From: Clostridioides difficile
GTDB lineage: Bacteria > Bacillota > Clostridia > Peptostreptococcales > Peptostreptococcaceae
Length of the DNA: 64,000 nt
Reading direction: 5' to 3'
Assembly (NCBI GenBank): GCA_012955965.1
Contig: JABBZI010000005.1
Coordinates: 115,090 to 179,089 of the forward strand
Shown: one piece after another, positions 49,432 to 59,339 of the stretch
Layout of the letters: each line of letters starts with the position of its first letter
How positions within the stretch are numbered: position 1 is the stretch's first letter
The notes under the pieces: generated by a model
Database searches by the model: none
The model's input: only the letters and a program-made list of their open reading frames with translations
What the model was told of the DNA's origin: nothing
Translations under genes and position numbers: made by a program

Positions 49432-51423
49432 ATGAAGAAGCTATTTACAAATGAAACATTTTTGGAATATCAATTTGTGAGTGATTGCCAGTTGTCACCA
49501 AATGGAGGCTATACAGCATTCGTTGTAAAAAAAGCGGATATCAAAGAGAATAGTTACACAAGCCAAATTTATGTATTAGGCAATAAGAATGGTGAACTAA
49601 AACAAATAACATCTATAAACTCTGTAGGAGCATATGCTTGGGAGGATGAAAATACTATTTTATTTCCTGCTTTGAGAAATGAAAAAGTAAAAGAAGCTAT
49701 TAAAAATGGTAAGCAATGTATGAGTTATTATGCTTTATCTTTACATGGAGGAGAAGCAAAAGAACTTTTTACACTACCTATCAAGGGTGGAAAATTAAAT
49801 CCTATAGGAAAAGGTTTGTATGCAGTTATTGATTCTTATGATAATGACAGACCTGTTGTAGAAGGATTGTCAGAAGAAGAGAGACAGAAAAAAATAAGTG
49901 CTTATAACAAGAGACATTATGAGCATTTCAAAGAAATCCCTTACGCTGTTAATGGTGAAGGATATATTAGCAGAAAAAGAAAACGCTTATACTTATACAA
50001 TAGCAACACAAAAGATTTAAAACCAATCACAACGCCTATGTTTAATGTTGTAGGTATGAAAATAAATGATGGCAAAATCTTATATGTAGGACAAGAGTTT
50101 GAAGATGTAAAAGGTTTAAAGAATGGTGTTTATATATTTGATACAAACACTAATGAGAATGTTTGTATATTAGAAAAAGATAAGTACATTGTAAAAGGTT
50201 TTGAATTATACCAAAATCAAGCAATACTAAATTTAACTGATGCTTTATCTTATGGAAATGGAGAAAATGGAGATTTTTATACAATAGATATTGATACAAA
50301 AGAAATGAAGTTACTTTCAGAACATCAGCATCATTGTATTGGAAATACAGTAACATCTGATGTTAAAATGGGTGCTGGTCAGACAAGCAAGGTAGATGGT
50401 GAATATATTTATTATACTTCTACAGTAAATATGGATTGCATTATTGAAAGAATACATATTCCAACAGGAAAACAGGAAAAAGTTACGCAAACAGGTTCGG
50501 TTGACTTTATAGATGTAAAAGATGGAAACATTGTATGTATAGGCTGTTCAGAAAACAGTTTACCTGAAGTTTATACAGTAGAAAATGGAGCATTGTGTAA
50601 GAAAACTCATTTAAATAACCATATTTTAGAGGAATATAAAATTTCTGTACCAGAATATATCGAATCAAAAGGAAGTTCTAACTGGGCGATACAAGGATAT
50701 GTATATAAACCAGTAGATTATAAAGTAGGAAAAAAATATCCAGCTATATTGGCGATTCATGGTGGACCAAGATTAACATATGGACCATATTTTATGCATG
50801 AGATGCAGGTATTTGCAAGTCAAGGTTACTTTGTTTTCTTCTGTAACCCAAGAGGTTCTGAAGGTCGAGGTAATGATTTTGCAGATATTAGAAAACAGTT
50901 TGGAGATATTGATTATATAGATTTTATGGAATTTACAGATGCAGTGCTTGAAAAATACACAGACATTGATGAAACAAAATTAGCTGTGGAAGGTGGAAGT
51001 TATGGTGGATTTATGACAAATTGGATTATTGGTCATACAAATCGCTTTGCTGCTGCTTGTGCTCAGCGTTCTATTGCAAACTGGAGTGGCATGGAAGGTA
51101 CAACAGACATTGGTTACTATTTCTGCAAAGGACAAACGGGTGCTTCTCACATGGAAGACCACGAATTACAATGGAGACAATCTCCTCTTGCTTATGCTGA
51201 TAAGTGTGTTACACCAACTTTATTTTTACATGGCGAAAAAGATTACAGATGTTATATGCAAGAAGCATTCCAAATGTTTTCTGCGCTAAAAATTCATGGA
51301 TGTCCTACAAAACTTTGCCTATTTGAAGGGGAAAATCACGAATTATCTCGCTCAGGTAGACCAAAACAAAAGCTACAAAGACTAGTTGAAATGATGGATT
51401 GGTTTTCAATGTACATAAAATAA
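49432..51423 (+). CDS. S9 family serine peptidase (prolyl oligopeptidase/dipeptidyl peptidase type)
   Basis: About 663 aa: an N-terminal beta-propeller (residues 1-~400), then an alpha/beta-hydrolase domain with the serine elbow GGSYGGFM, the Asp in GEKDYRC and the His in ENHELSRSG. It trims peptides from the N-terminus or releases acyl-amino acids, in the cytosol. The frame is open 19 codons upstream, but AAAGGA and alignment with the second peptidase (which starts MEKLKIESSDIFEYIF) favour the ATG at 49432 (MKKLFTNETFLEYQF). No signal peptide is present. It lies 51 bp before the second peptidase. Confidence 0.9.
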   Translation: MKKLFTNETFLEYQFVSDCQLSPNGGYTAFVVKKADIKENSYTSQIYVLGNKNGELKQITSINSVGAYAWEDENTILFPALRNEKVKEAIKNGKQCMSYYALSLHGGEAKELFTLPIKGGKLNPIGKGLYAVIDSYDNDRPVVEGLSEEERQKKISAYNKRHYEHFKEIPYAVNGEGYISRKRKRLYLYNSNTKDLKPITTPMFNVVGMKINDGKILYVGQEFEDVKGLKNGVYIFDTNTNENVCILEKDKYIVKGFELYQNQAILNLTDALSYGNGENGDFYTIDIDTKEMKLLSEHQHHCIGNTVTSDVKMGAGQTSKVDGEYIYYTSTVNMDCIIERIHIPTGKQEKVTQTGSVDFIDVKDGNIVCIGCSENSLPEVYTVENGALCKKTHLNNHILEEYKISVPEYIESKGSSNWAIQGYVYKPVDYKVGKKYPAILAIHGGPRLTYGPYFMHEMQVFASQGYFVFFCNPRGSEGRGNDFADIRKQFGDIDYIDFMEFTDAVLEKYTDIDETKLAVEGGSYGGFMTNWIIGHTNRFAAACAQRSIANWSGMEGTTDIGYYFCKGQTGASHMEDHELQWRQSPLAYADKCVTPTLFLHGEKDYRCYMQEAFQMFSALKIHGCPTKLCLFEGENHELSRSGRPKQKLQRLVEMMDWFSMYIK

Positions 51424-51474
51424 TAAAAGAAAAGAATACAGAAAAAGGAACAATAAAGAAAGGAGAATACAAAA

Positions 51475-53430
51475 ATGGAAAAATTAAAGATTGAAAGTTC
51501 AGATATTTTTGAATATATATTCCCACATGATATTTCTTGTTCACCTGATGGAAAGCACATTGCTTATATTATATCAAATATCAATGAGGAAAAAGACTGT
51601 TATGAACATGACCTATATGCTATGGACATCAAAACGGAAAAACAAATACATATGACACAAACAAAAGATGTAACATCATTTAGCTGGATTTCTAATACAG
51701 AGCTCCTTTTTACATCTAAAAGAGATAAACCAAAAGCAGGGACAACAGATTTTTACACTATTTCTATAAAAGGAGGAGAAGCAAAAAAAGCATTTTCTAT
51801 TCCAAAAGCTTGTAGTGTGCCCATATCACTTGGAAATAAATTATGGTTGTTTACAACAAAAAATCCAACAGATACAAAAAAAGCAGAACTAGACAGAGCA
51901 GTAGAAGGAGTAGATTACTGGACATTTACAGATAAACCTTTTATAAGAGATGGGGAAAGTTTCTCTCAAAGGAGACGTGTAACATTAGAATTGTATCAAG
52001 AAGGAGAAAAAGAAACAAAAGCTATTACACCAAAATATTGTGAAGTAGCAGGAATAGATGTTTCTCCTGATAAAAAAAGAATTTTATATTCTGGTCAGAT
52101 TTATGAAGATTGTGCAACACCTTTCTCTGGTCTTTGGGAGTATCATGTAGATAGTGAAGAAACAAGAGAACTTATACCACAAGGAAAATATCAAATCAGC
52201 TTAGTCAAATATATTGGTGAAGATAGAGTAATGTTACAAGCTTCTATATTAGACCGCTCTATTACACAAAATCATGATATTTTCATGCTTGACTTGAATA
52301 CTGGTGAAATGAATATGATTTCCAGCCCAGATGGTATGTATGCTACATTACTGGATGTAGATGCAGTATATGGTGGTGGACGTAGTAATAAAGTTATAGG
52401 AGACAAGTTTATAGGAGCAAGAATTTGCAGAACTATGACAGAGTTTGATGAGTTTGACACAAAAACAGGCAATATACGTATCATCACAAAAGTGGATGCT
52501 TTTACATCCTTTGATATTTATGACAACACTATGTACACAATTATGTTAAAAGATTATGAGTTGGCAGAAATATATAGCATTGATATGACTACAGGTGCAA
52601 TGAAAAAAATGACTTCTTTCTCTAAACCATACTTGGATAGTCATAAGGTTTCACTACCTGAAAAATTGACATTTGTAGCAAAAAATAAAGAAGAGGTTGA
52701 TGGTTTTGTTATACCACCAATAGATGCAAAAGAAGGTGAAAAATATCCTGCTGTATTGTTCATTCATGGTGGACCTAAATGGGCATATGGTTACATGTTT
52801 ACACACTTAAAGCAATGTGTAGCTGCAAAAGGGATGTATGTTATTTATTGTAATCCTCATGGTGGTGACGGTTATGGTGAAGAATTCTTGGAAATGGTAG
52901 AAAGATGGGGATATGTTGATTATGACCACCTTATGGAATTTGTAGATACTTGTATTGAGAAATATCCTGGAATTGATGCAGACCGCTTAGGTGTTGCAGG
53001 TGGAAGTTATGGTGGTTATATGGCAAACTGGATAATTGGTCATACAGACCGTTTCAAGGCAGTTGCTTCTCAAAGAGGTATTAGTAACTTGATTACTGCT
53101 TCTTTAATTATTGATTTTGGGGATAGAATTATGAAGCAAACTTGTGGAAATAATACACCTTGGAATCATGAAGAGGTTCTTTGGAACCATTCACCTATTA
53201 AGTATGTAAAAAATGTAAAGACACCAACTTTATTCTTGCATAGTGATAGGGATTATAGATGTTTTATGGGAGATACTTTCCAAATGTTCACAGCATTAAA
53301 ACAACTTGGTGTAGATACAGAGATGTATTTATTCCACGGGGATACACATGGATTGTCTAGAAACGGAAGACCATCTAATAGAGTTATACGTGCCAATGCA
53401 ATTGTAGATTGGTTTGAAAGATATTTATAA
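51475..53430 (+). CDS. S9 family serine peptidase (paralogue)
   Basis: A 651-aa cytosolic S9 peptidase, paralogous to the preceding one with the same layout: SPDGKHIAYIIS propeller opening, serine elbow GGSYGGYM, catalytic Asp in SDRDYRC and His in GDTHGLSRNG. The hydrolase domain opens PAVLFIHGGPKWAYGY. AAAGGAG precedes the ATG. Tandem, diverged copies suggest complementary peptide specificities, which is inference. The permease gene follows after 12 bp. Confidence 0.9.
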   Translation: MEKLKIESSDIFEYIFPHDISCSPDGKHIAYIISNINEEKDCYEHDLYAMDIKTEKQIHMTQTKDVTSFSWISNTELLFTSKRDKPKAGTTDFYTISIKGGEAKKAFSIPKACSVPISLGNKLWLFTTKNPTDTKKAELDRAVEGVDYWTFTDKPFIRDGESFSQRRRVTLELYQEGEKETKAITPKYCEVAGIDVSPDKKRILYSGQIYEDCATPFSGLWEYHVDSEETRELIPQGKYQISLVKYIGEDRVMLQASILDRSITQNHDIFMLDLNTGEMNMISSPDGMYATLLDVDAVYGGGRSNKVIGDKFIGARICRTMTEFDEFDTKTGNIRIITKVDAFTSFDIYDNTMYTIMLKDYELAEIYSIDMTTGAMKKMTSFSKPYLDSHKVSLPEKLTFVAKNKEEVDGFVIPPIDAKEGEKYPAVLFIHGGPKWAYGYMFTHLKQCVAAKGMYVIYCNPHGGDGYGEEFLEMVERWGYVDYDHLMEFVDTCIEKYPGIDADRLGVAGGSYGGYMANWIIGHTDRFKAVASQRGISNLITASLIIDFGDRIMKQTCGNNTPWNHEEVLWNHSPIKYVKNVKTPTLFLHSDRDYRCFMGDTFQMFTALKQLGVDTEMYLFHGDTHGLSRNGRPSNRVIRANAIVDWFERYL

Positions 53431-53442
53431 GGGGGTTATTCT

Positions 53443-54633
53443 ATGAGTGATATGTTATTATGGTTTAGTGTCGTATTAATCTTATTTGCTATTGGGGATT
53501 TGATTGCAAGTAAAACAAAAGCAAAAGTTTCAGCTGTATTTGTGACATTACTTTTATTTTTGATTCTCTTCGTTACAAAAGTGATACCAGGGGATATTAT
53601 TGAAAGAGCAGGTATGACGGCAGCTGCAAGTTGGAGTGTTCCAATGATTATGTTTAGTATGGGAACAATGTTGAATGTTAGACAGTTTATAGATGAATGG
53701 AGAACTGTGTTGACAGCGTGGCTTGGAATTGTGGCAGTTATAGTTTGTGTTTCATTGTGTATACCTTTGTTTGGAAAAGCAACAGTGTTGACAAGTATAC
53801 CAGTTATAAATGGGGCATTGCCTGCTACCACTATTATGACACAAGCAGCGTTAGAAAAAGGATTGACACTTGCAGCGGCTACAGCAACAGTTGTATTTGC
53901 AATCCAAAAATTTGTTGGAACACCAATTGCCTCTAGGGCTGCACTACAAGAAGCAAACCGTCTTTTAGTGGAGTATCATGAAGCAAAAGCAAAGGGAATT
54001 GATTTAGCAAATGTTGATAGTGGTAAGAAAGAAACAGAAGGTGCAGGAGCAAAAGTAAAGCAAGTATTCTGTGAGAAGTATGATAAATATTATTCTACAA
54101 ATGTTTGTATATTTTTTATAGCGATATTCTCTTATTTAGGATATGAGCTTTCAGAAGTTATACATGTGAATTATTCTATTGTTTGTCTTATTGTTGGTGT
54201 TCTTGTAACTCGTATTGGTATTGTACCAAAAGATATTTTGGAAAAAGGGAAAATCAAAGGTTTTATCAACATGGTTGTGTTTGCAGCAGTTATTCCTTCT
54301 TTAGCAAAAGTTTCTTTGGGAGATTTAGTTAGTCTGTTTGTGCCAATTGTAGGTATGTTCGCAGTCTCTATTATTGGTATATTCCTTGTGATGAAGGTAC
54401 TTCCTGGTTGGAAAATCATTGGTTCTAAGCCTCTTGCTTTTGGAGTAGGATTCTGTCAGATGTTAGGATTCCCAACTACATATTTGATTTCAAATGAAGT
54501 GTGTAATGCTATTGGAGAAACGGAAGAAGAAAAAGTATATTTAATGTCTAAAATAATGCCTAAGCTAGTAGTTGGTGGTATGGCCTGTATGATTTCCATT
54601 GTAGTAGCTGGTATTATGGTACCTATGTTGTAG
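53443..54633 (+). CDS. Multi-helix transporter-like membrane protein
   Basis: A 396-aa integral membrane protein with about ten helices and a cytosolic loop near residues 160-210 (YHEAKAKGIDLANVDSGKKE). Re-entrant-type motifs SVPMIMFSMGTMLNVRQ, INGALPATTIMTQAALEKG and KIMPKLVVGGMA resemble ion-coupled carboxylate/glutamate permeases, but I cannot assign a named family with confidence. Being 12 bp downstream of two peptidases, it may import or export their peptide or amino-acid products. Confidence 0.7.
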   Translation: MSDMLLWFSVVLILFAIGDLIASKTKAKVSAVFVTLLLFLILFVTKVIPGDIIERAGMTAAASWSVPMIMFSMGTMLNVRQFIDEWRTVLTAWLGIVAVIVCVSLCIPLFGKATVLTSIPVINGALPATTIMTQAALEKGLTLAAATATVVFAIQKFVGTPIASRAALQEANRLLVEYHEAKAKGIDLANVDSGKKETEGAGAKVKQVFCEKYDKYYSTNVCIFFIAIFSYLGYELSEVIHVNYSIVCLIVGVLVTRIGIVPKDILEKGKIKGFINMVVFAAVIPSLAKVSLGDLVSLFVPIVGMFAVSIIGIFLVMKVLPGWKIIGSKPLAFGVGFCQMLGFPTTYLISNEVCNAIGETEEEKVYLMSKIMPKLVVGGMACMISIVVAGIMVPML

Positions 54634-54675
54634 ATGGGTTTTGTAATAATAAGAATATCTCTTTTCAAGGTCTTA

Positions 54676-54716
54676 CGGTATAGCATCTTCTTTATGTTAT
54701 ACCGCTTTTCCTTTTT
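54676..54716 (+). terminator. Rho-independent terminator of the peptidase operon
   Basis: Stem CGGTATAGCAT / ATGTTATACCG with one G-T pair, followed by CTTTTCCTTTTT. Confidence 0.85.
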
Positions 54717-54753
54717 CATCTCGTTATATTTTAAAATTAATAAGAATATAATC

Positions 54754-55266
54754 TCAAAAATTAATATCTACAGTATACTCATCTTCTATTAAGATATAAT
54801 TACAGTCATACTTTTTACACATTTGTAGATTTTTAGTATTTTCTTCAATGGTAGATTCCATTGTGCAGAATGAATCATCCAATCGACTTTCAATAGCATT
54901 TGCATATTTTTTAATATCTGAAAAATGTCTTTCTATATAATCCTTAGTCATAACAAGACAATAATACTGAATTTCTTTTACATACTTACTATCAAAATCT
55001 TTTTTCCAATCGAATGGAATATAACATCCTTCGACTACAAGATTCTGATTATTTTCGATAGCTGTTTTTATAATCTCTTTAACTATAGACCACAAATAGG
55101 GTACAAGTTCTTCATCATCTTCTGGTGTTAACTTAGTATTGCCACTTCGTATAAGTCCCATTTTTAAAAGGTCAATAGATAGATATGTATATTTGTATTT
55201 TTCTAATATTCTCTGTGCAAATACAGTTTTCCCAGTATGAGAAGCACCTGCAATTAAAATAATCAT
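54754..55266 (-). CDS. P-loop kinase-like ATPase
   Basis: A 170-aa small P-loop protein: Walker A IAGASHTGKTVFAQRI at residues ~5-20, the strand-end LSIDLLKMGL, and NLVVEGCYIPFDW as a Walker B-like region, the pattern of adenylate-kinase/zeta-like nucleotide and antibiotic phosphotransferases. The C-terminal part (IEENTKNLQMCKKYDCNYI) has a helical lid-like stretch. GAGAGGTG precedes the ATG. Substrate unknown. It follows the GNAT gene by 3 bp, so the two form an operon. Confidence 0.78.
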   Translation of the reverse strand: MIILIAGASHTGKTVFAQRILEKYKYTYLSIDLLKMGLIRSGNTKLTPEDDEELVPYLWSIVKEIIKTAIENNQNLVVEGCYIPFDWKKDFDSKYVKEIQYYCLVMTKDYIERHFSDIKKYANAIESRLDDSFCTMESTIEENTKNLQMCKKYDCNYILIEDEYTVDINF

Positions 55267-55269
55267 AAT

Positions 55270-55866
55270 TTAAACACCTCTCTCAATAAAGTGAACCATT
55301 GAATTGTCCCAGTACTTTTTATACACTCTGTCATTTTTACCATCAAGATTTAATTGATACATTCTAAATGTGACTAATATATCCTTTGGTTGCCATTGTT
55401 CTTCATAAGAATATTGATAGCTCATACCTAATTGTTTCATTACATTACCACTACGTGGATTTTTAATATCATGTGTAGCAGTAATATAAGGGATATTATC
55501 TCTTTTTAATTGTTTGACAATAGCTTTACTTGCTTCAGTTACAATACCTTTGTGCCAAAATTCTTTACACAATCCATAACCAAAATCATGATTATCATCC
55601 ATGCTTACATTGACATAACCTATAGGGATATTGTCGTTTTTTAAGCAAATGGCATAGTTATATCCATGAGAGTTTTTATATGCTTTTACATACTTTTTTT
55701 CAAAAAATATCTTTGCTTCTTCCATTGATTTAAGGGGAAACCATGGCAAATAAATATTTACATCTTTATCACTGTAAATTGTGAACAAAGCTTCTATGTC
55801 ATTCTCAGTAAATCTTCTTAATATGAGTCTTTCTGTTTTAAGTTCAGGAGTATTTTTAAATATCAT
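55270..55866 (-). CDS. GNAT family N-acetyltransferase (RimJ/RimL-like)
   Basis: A 198-aa acetyltransferase of the RimJ/RimL group: LKTERLILRRFTENDIEALF opening, AICLKNDNIPIGYVNVSM, GYGLCKEFWHKGIVTEASKA (acetyl-CoA loop), and ATHDIKNPRSGNVMKQLGM. Such enzymes acetylate N-termini, drugs or small amines; the acceptor is unknown. AAGGGAG precedes the ATG. The kinase-like gene lies 3 bp downstream. Confidence 0.88.
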   Translation of the reverse strand: MIFKNTPELKTERLILRRFTENDIEALFTIYSDKDVNIYLPWFPLKSMEEAKIFFEKKYVKAYKNSHGYNYAICLKNDNIPIGYVNVSMDDNHDFGYGLCKEFWHKGIVTEASKAIVKQLKRDNIPYITATHDIKNPRSGNVMKQLGMSYQYSYEEQWQPKDILVTFRMYQLNLDGKNDRVYKKYWDNSMVHFIERGV

Positions 55867-55985
55867 ATTCCTTATTCTCCCTTCAAGATTAAAATTTATC
55901 AGCTAATTTCTTGTAATAGGATTATACTATGATTTTATGTTCTAGTCACTTTTTTTGATTTGATAAAGATATTTAATTATTTAAA

Positions 55986-56149
55986 GATAAGCCATTATAC
56001 CAACAAATTAAGGAAAAAATCTTTTCTGAAGAACTGAAAGAAGGAGATTCGATGCCCTCCATAAGAATTTTACTAATGATTTAAAAGTTAGTATTTTGAT
56101 TATTTGACGAGTGTATGAAGAACTTGAAAATGAAGGATATTCTATATAG
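55986..56149 (+). pseudogene. Decayed YtrA-type GntR regulator
   Basis: One frame reads DKPLYQQIKEKIFSEELKEG, then DSMPSIR, the classic YtrA start; the reading then shifts frame to TNDLKVSILII, a stop, and RVYEELENEGYSI. Together they match the N-terminal winged helix with at least one frameshift and one internal stop. The remaining C-terminal part and proper start are missing. Confidence 0.75.
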
Positions 56150-56160
56150 GGAGGATTAAT

Positions 56161-56346
56161 ATGAAAAATATTTTGGAAGTTTCTAATTTAAATAAAACTC
56201 AGGATAGTTTTTCGTTATCAGATGTAAATTTTGCCTTTTATAAATCAATACCCAATTTATATAGTAAACATTGGGCTATTTTAATTTGTATCTTATTGCC
56301 AATAGTATATAAAACTTATAAAATATTTAAAGATGAAAAAAGATAG
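56161..56346 (+). pseudogene. Fused remnant of an ABC-2-type transporter
   Basis: A 61-codon frame with an intact GGGAGG RBS. Its first ~25 codons read MKNILEVSNLNKTQDSFSLS..., the start of an ABC ATPase, then break into a hydrophobic helix (WAILICILLPIVYKTYKIF) typical of a permease C-terminus. There is no Walker A motif. It looks like an internal deletion between the ATPase and permease genes that normally follow a YtrA regulator. Confidence 0.65.
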
Positions 56347-56736
56347 AGAATCAAAGTAATATAAAAGAACTATTATTTAAAAACAATTTAAAATGCCAAT
56401 CTATTATAGTAATTGTTATCCATTATAGATTAATAAGTAGTTTAAGTAGAATTTAGAAAACATGAGTAGCTAACTTTAGCAACATCTATTTTAGAATGAA
56501 TCAAAGAAAAGTTATAAAATATTAAAATAGCTAAAAGTATTGAAATGACTTACTCCTATACTAATTACTATACCACAAAATAACAAAAAAATCAAGTCGA
56601 GTAATCTTTCAACTTAAGTGATATACTAGGTATTAATAATTTTTTATTAATAAAATATAACTAGAGGCTAATCTATATTTTCTCAATTTCTTTAATTAAA
56701 TTGACCTCTAATTAAGTAATTATAAGGAGAAATATT
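56347..56736. other. AT-rich spacer
   Basis: About 390 bases between the ABC remnant and the MBL hydrolase gene with no supportable gene, repeat or hairpin of note. It may include further decayed transporter sequence, but I cannot recognise it. Confidence 0.5.
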
Positions 56737-57477
56737 ATGAACTTAACAAAAGGATTAGATGTTTTAAAAGTTTCATCACATGTATTGGGCGAAAATAAAG
56801 TTATGTATATTCCTGTAATCTATACAGAAGATGAGGCAACTCTTGTTGATACTGGTCTTCCAGGTCAAGGGGATTTGATAATCGAGGCTCTTAACAAAAG
56901 CAACACAAGCTTCGATAAATTAAAAAATATAATAATCACTCATCATGATATAGACCACATAGGAAATATAAATTACTTAAGAGAAAAGTCTAAGAATAAT
57001 ATCAAAGTATACGCATACAAAAGTGAAGTTAGCTATATAACAGGCGAGGAAACGCCTTATAAACTTTATATGTTAGAGCAAATGGTGGACAAGATTGATG
57101 ATAAGATGCTGAGTATGTTAAATGTTATGGGACTTGGATTTAAATCATCATATACTAAAGTAGATGTATCTTTGGATAATCATGAAGTTTTAAATTTAGG
57201 CGAGGAAGTAGAAGTCATACATACAGGTGGTCACACTAGAGGTCATATATGCCTTTATTTAAAGAAATCTAAAGTACTTATTGCTGGTGATTTGTTAAAG
57301 GTAAAGGATGGAGAACTTGAGCCAGTTGATATAATACATAGCAACAAGCAAGAGCTGGCAGATGCTATCAAAAATATAAGTAATTATGATATAGAGGAAG
57401 TAGTTTTTAGTCATGGTGGTTTGTATCAAAACAATATAAATATAATCGAAGCATTAAAAAATATAGTTATTGAATAA
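56737..57477 (+). CDS. MBL-fold metallo-hydrolase
   Basis: A 246-aa metallo-beta-lactamase-fold enzyme: ATLVDTGLPGQGD, the di-metal motif THHDIDHIGN (HxHxDH pattern, near residue 68), HTGGHTRGHICLY with the third histidine, and LIAGDLL plus a final VVFSHGG. It resembles glyoxalase-II/hydrolase types rather than true beta-lactamases. AAGGAG precedes the ATG. Substrate unknown; it is monocistronic. Confidence 0.9.
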   Translation: MNLTKGLDVLKVSSHVLGENKVMYIPVIYTEDEATLVDTGLPGQGDLIIEALNKSNTSFDKLKNIIITHHDIDHIGNINYLREKSKNNIKVYAYKSEVSYITGEETPYKLYMLEQMVDKIDDKMLSMLNVMGLGFKSSYTKVDVSLDNHEVLNLGEEVEVIHTGGHTRGHICLYLKKSKVLIAGDLLKVKDGELEPVDIIHSNKQELADAIKNISNYDIEEVVFSHGGLYQNNINIIEALKNIVIE

Positions 57478-57583
57478 TATTATCAAATAGTATTAAGTAA
57501 TTTAAAATAATCTACAATAATTTTTTAAATTACTTAAAGTCATATCTGAATATGAAACAGAAAAATTAAAGACAAATAATAAA

Positions 57584-57623
57584 AATATCCTTAGAATCTA
57601 TTTCTTTAAGTTCTAAGGATATT
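57584..57623. terminator. Hairpin serving the transporter gene
   Basis: AATATCCTTAGAA / TTCTAAGGATATT, a perfect 13-base stem. On the minus strand it is followed by TTTATTATTT, so it likely ends the transporter gene at 57705. Confidence 0.75.
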
Positions 57624-57704
57624 GAATTTGATATTAAATTTACTATTAAGTTGTTAAATTCTAAGGCTATTAAATTTATTACAAACAAATCTCTAAAGTA
57701 GAAG

Positions 57705-58676
57705 TTAATTGCTAATCACATTGTTCATACCTTTTATCTTTAATAAAATTCTAGTAACTAAAAATAATATAGGTAACTCTATCAAAGGACCTATTATAAG
57801 TGCCAATGATATTAAAGGTTTATCTGGGAAAGTAGCTACTGCAATAGCTAGTGCTATTGGAGAATTTCTAGCAAGTGTAGTTAGATTTAAAGATACACTA
57901 TCTTCATAATTTAGGTTAAGTGCTTTACTTACAACTCTAGTAAAAATAAAATTTATAATAAAAAATATTAATATTGGTACTAGTAAAATAAATAATATTT
58001 GATAATTTTCTAGTAGTATTTTTCCTTGAGATGCGAACATCGCGACTATAGCTATATTTAAAAAATACCCTTGAAAATCACATGCCTTTGAAGTTATTTT
58101 TTCTTTAAATTCACTAGTTCCTATCTTTTTTATAATTAAATATCTGACTACAATAGAAAGTAAAAGAGGTATCATTAGACTAAAAATAACTGCTTGAGTT
58201 AAATTCATAAAGTCTATGTTTATACTTGAGCCTCCAATCAATAATATATATATAGGTAATAATAATAGCTGTAGAATTAAATTTAAGGGAAGGACAGATG
58301 ACCCTAAAGCTACATTTCCCTTAGCGATTCCAGTAAATATTAAGTACCAATCTGTGCAGGGTGTAACCATAAGCATAACAAATCCAATTAGAAGCTCTGG
58401 ATTGTGACTTAGAAATAATTTACCTAAAACAAATATAAGTACTGGAGTCCATATAAAGTTTATAGCAATTGATGTAAGTGTAAATTTAAAGTTTTTAAAT
58501 GAACTTCCTATTTCTTTTATGGGTACCTGTAGAAAGACAAGAAAAAGCATTATTGTTAATGAGGGCATTATTAAGTAATCTGAATATGTTTGTATAAATT
58601 CTATCTGACCTAGTAAGATACCTAGAAGTACCATTCCTAAAATAACAAAACTCTGAAATTTATTTACTTCTTCCAT
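57705..58676 (-). CDS. ACR3/BASS-superfamily transporter (arsenic resistance/bile acid symporter type)
   Basis: A 323-aa ten-helix transporter. The helix-4 motif VTPCTDWYLIFTGIAKGNVA matches ACR3-like members of the bile acid:sodium symporter superfamily, and LARNSPIALAIAVATFPDKP is the helix-9 crossing motif. Its role in arsenite or another ion export is inferred by family; no ArsR or ArsC gene is adjacent. CAGGAGG precedes the ATG. Confidence 0.85.
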   Translation of the reverse strand: MEEVNKFQSFVILGMVLLGILLGQIEFIQTYSDYLIMPSLTIMLFLVFLQVPIKEIGSSFKNFKFTLTSIAINFIWTPVLIFVLGKLFLSHNPELLIGFVMLMVTPCTDWYLIFTGIAKGNVALGSSVLPLNLILQLLLLPIYILLIGGSSINIDFMNLTQAVIFSLMIPLLLSIVVRYLIIKKIGTSEFKEKITSKACDFQGYFLNIAIVAMFASQGKILLENYQILFILLVPILIFFIINFIFTRVVSKALNLNYEDSVSLNLTTLARNSPIALAIAVATFPDKPLISLALIIGPLIELPILFLVTRILLKIKGMNNVISN

Positions 58677-58804
58677 GTAGACCTCCTGTATTTGAAAAAT
58701 GATTTTAGTTGATAATTTATATCAATTATTAAATTATAACACGATAACTGATTTTTAAAAACTAATTAAAAAAATAATTGTGTATTTTAGATTTTGCACA
58801 AAAT

Positions 58805-58846
58805 AAATGCCCATATAATCATTCATTAGAATTATAAGGGCATTTT
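58805..58846 (-). terminator. Hairpin after YciI gene
   Basis: AAATGCCC / GGGCATTT with an inner TATAAT/ATTATA pairing. It lies downstream of the minus-strand YciI gene. Confidence 0.6.
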
Positions 58847-58891
58847 AGTAGTTAATTTTAATTACCAAATTAATATATTTATTTATGTAAT

Positions 58892-59185
58892 CTATAAATC
58901 TTTTAACTTTTCAGCTATCAATTTATTATTAATCTTAGATGCTTCAAACTCAATAATTTCGTAATCACCAAGTTTGTTAATATAAAAAGGGTCTTCTTGT
59001 ATAATTTTATTAGCTTCTTCTTTATCAGCATTGCATAAAATTATTCCGCCTATTCTAGGATTTTTTCTTCCAGAGCATATAAATTTATTACTTGCGTAGT
59101 ACTTATTTAAAAACTCTATATGTTCATCTAATTTTTCTTCAATTTTATTTAATTCAACTGTGTATGTTATGTTTACTATTACCAT
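58892..59185 (-). CDS. YciI family protein
   Basis: A 97-aa ferredoxin-fold protein. The YCII layout is visible: a strand VNITYTV, a helix EEKLDEHIEFLNKYYASNKF with the conserved Asp-x-His type residues, SGRKNPRIGGIILCN and EDPFYINKLGDYEIIEF. The family includes a dechlorinase-like enzyme, but most members have no known reaction. AAGGAG precedes the ATG. Confidence 0.88.
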   Translation of the reverse strand: MVIVNITYTVELNKIEEKLDEHIEFLNKYYASNKFICSGRKNPRIGGIILCNADKEEANKIIQEDPFYINKLGDYEIIEFEASKINNKLIAEKLKDL

Positions 59186-59339
59186 ATGTACATCTCCTTA
59201 GATAAAGTATATTTAATATATTCAAACTAGCACTTTTATGTTATAAAGTCAAATATAACTCAAATCTTAAAATAAAATCTACAAATCAATTTATGTCATA
59301 TAAATAGGTATAATGCTCTTTATAAAAGAATTATTTTAT

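Noticed and set aside
56737..57477. True metallo-beta-lactamase
   Set aside because: It has the MBL fold and metal motif but no signal peptide and looks like a general MBL hydrolase.
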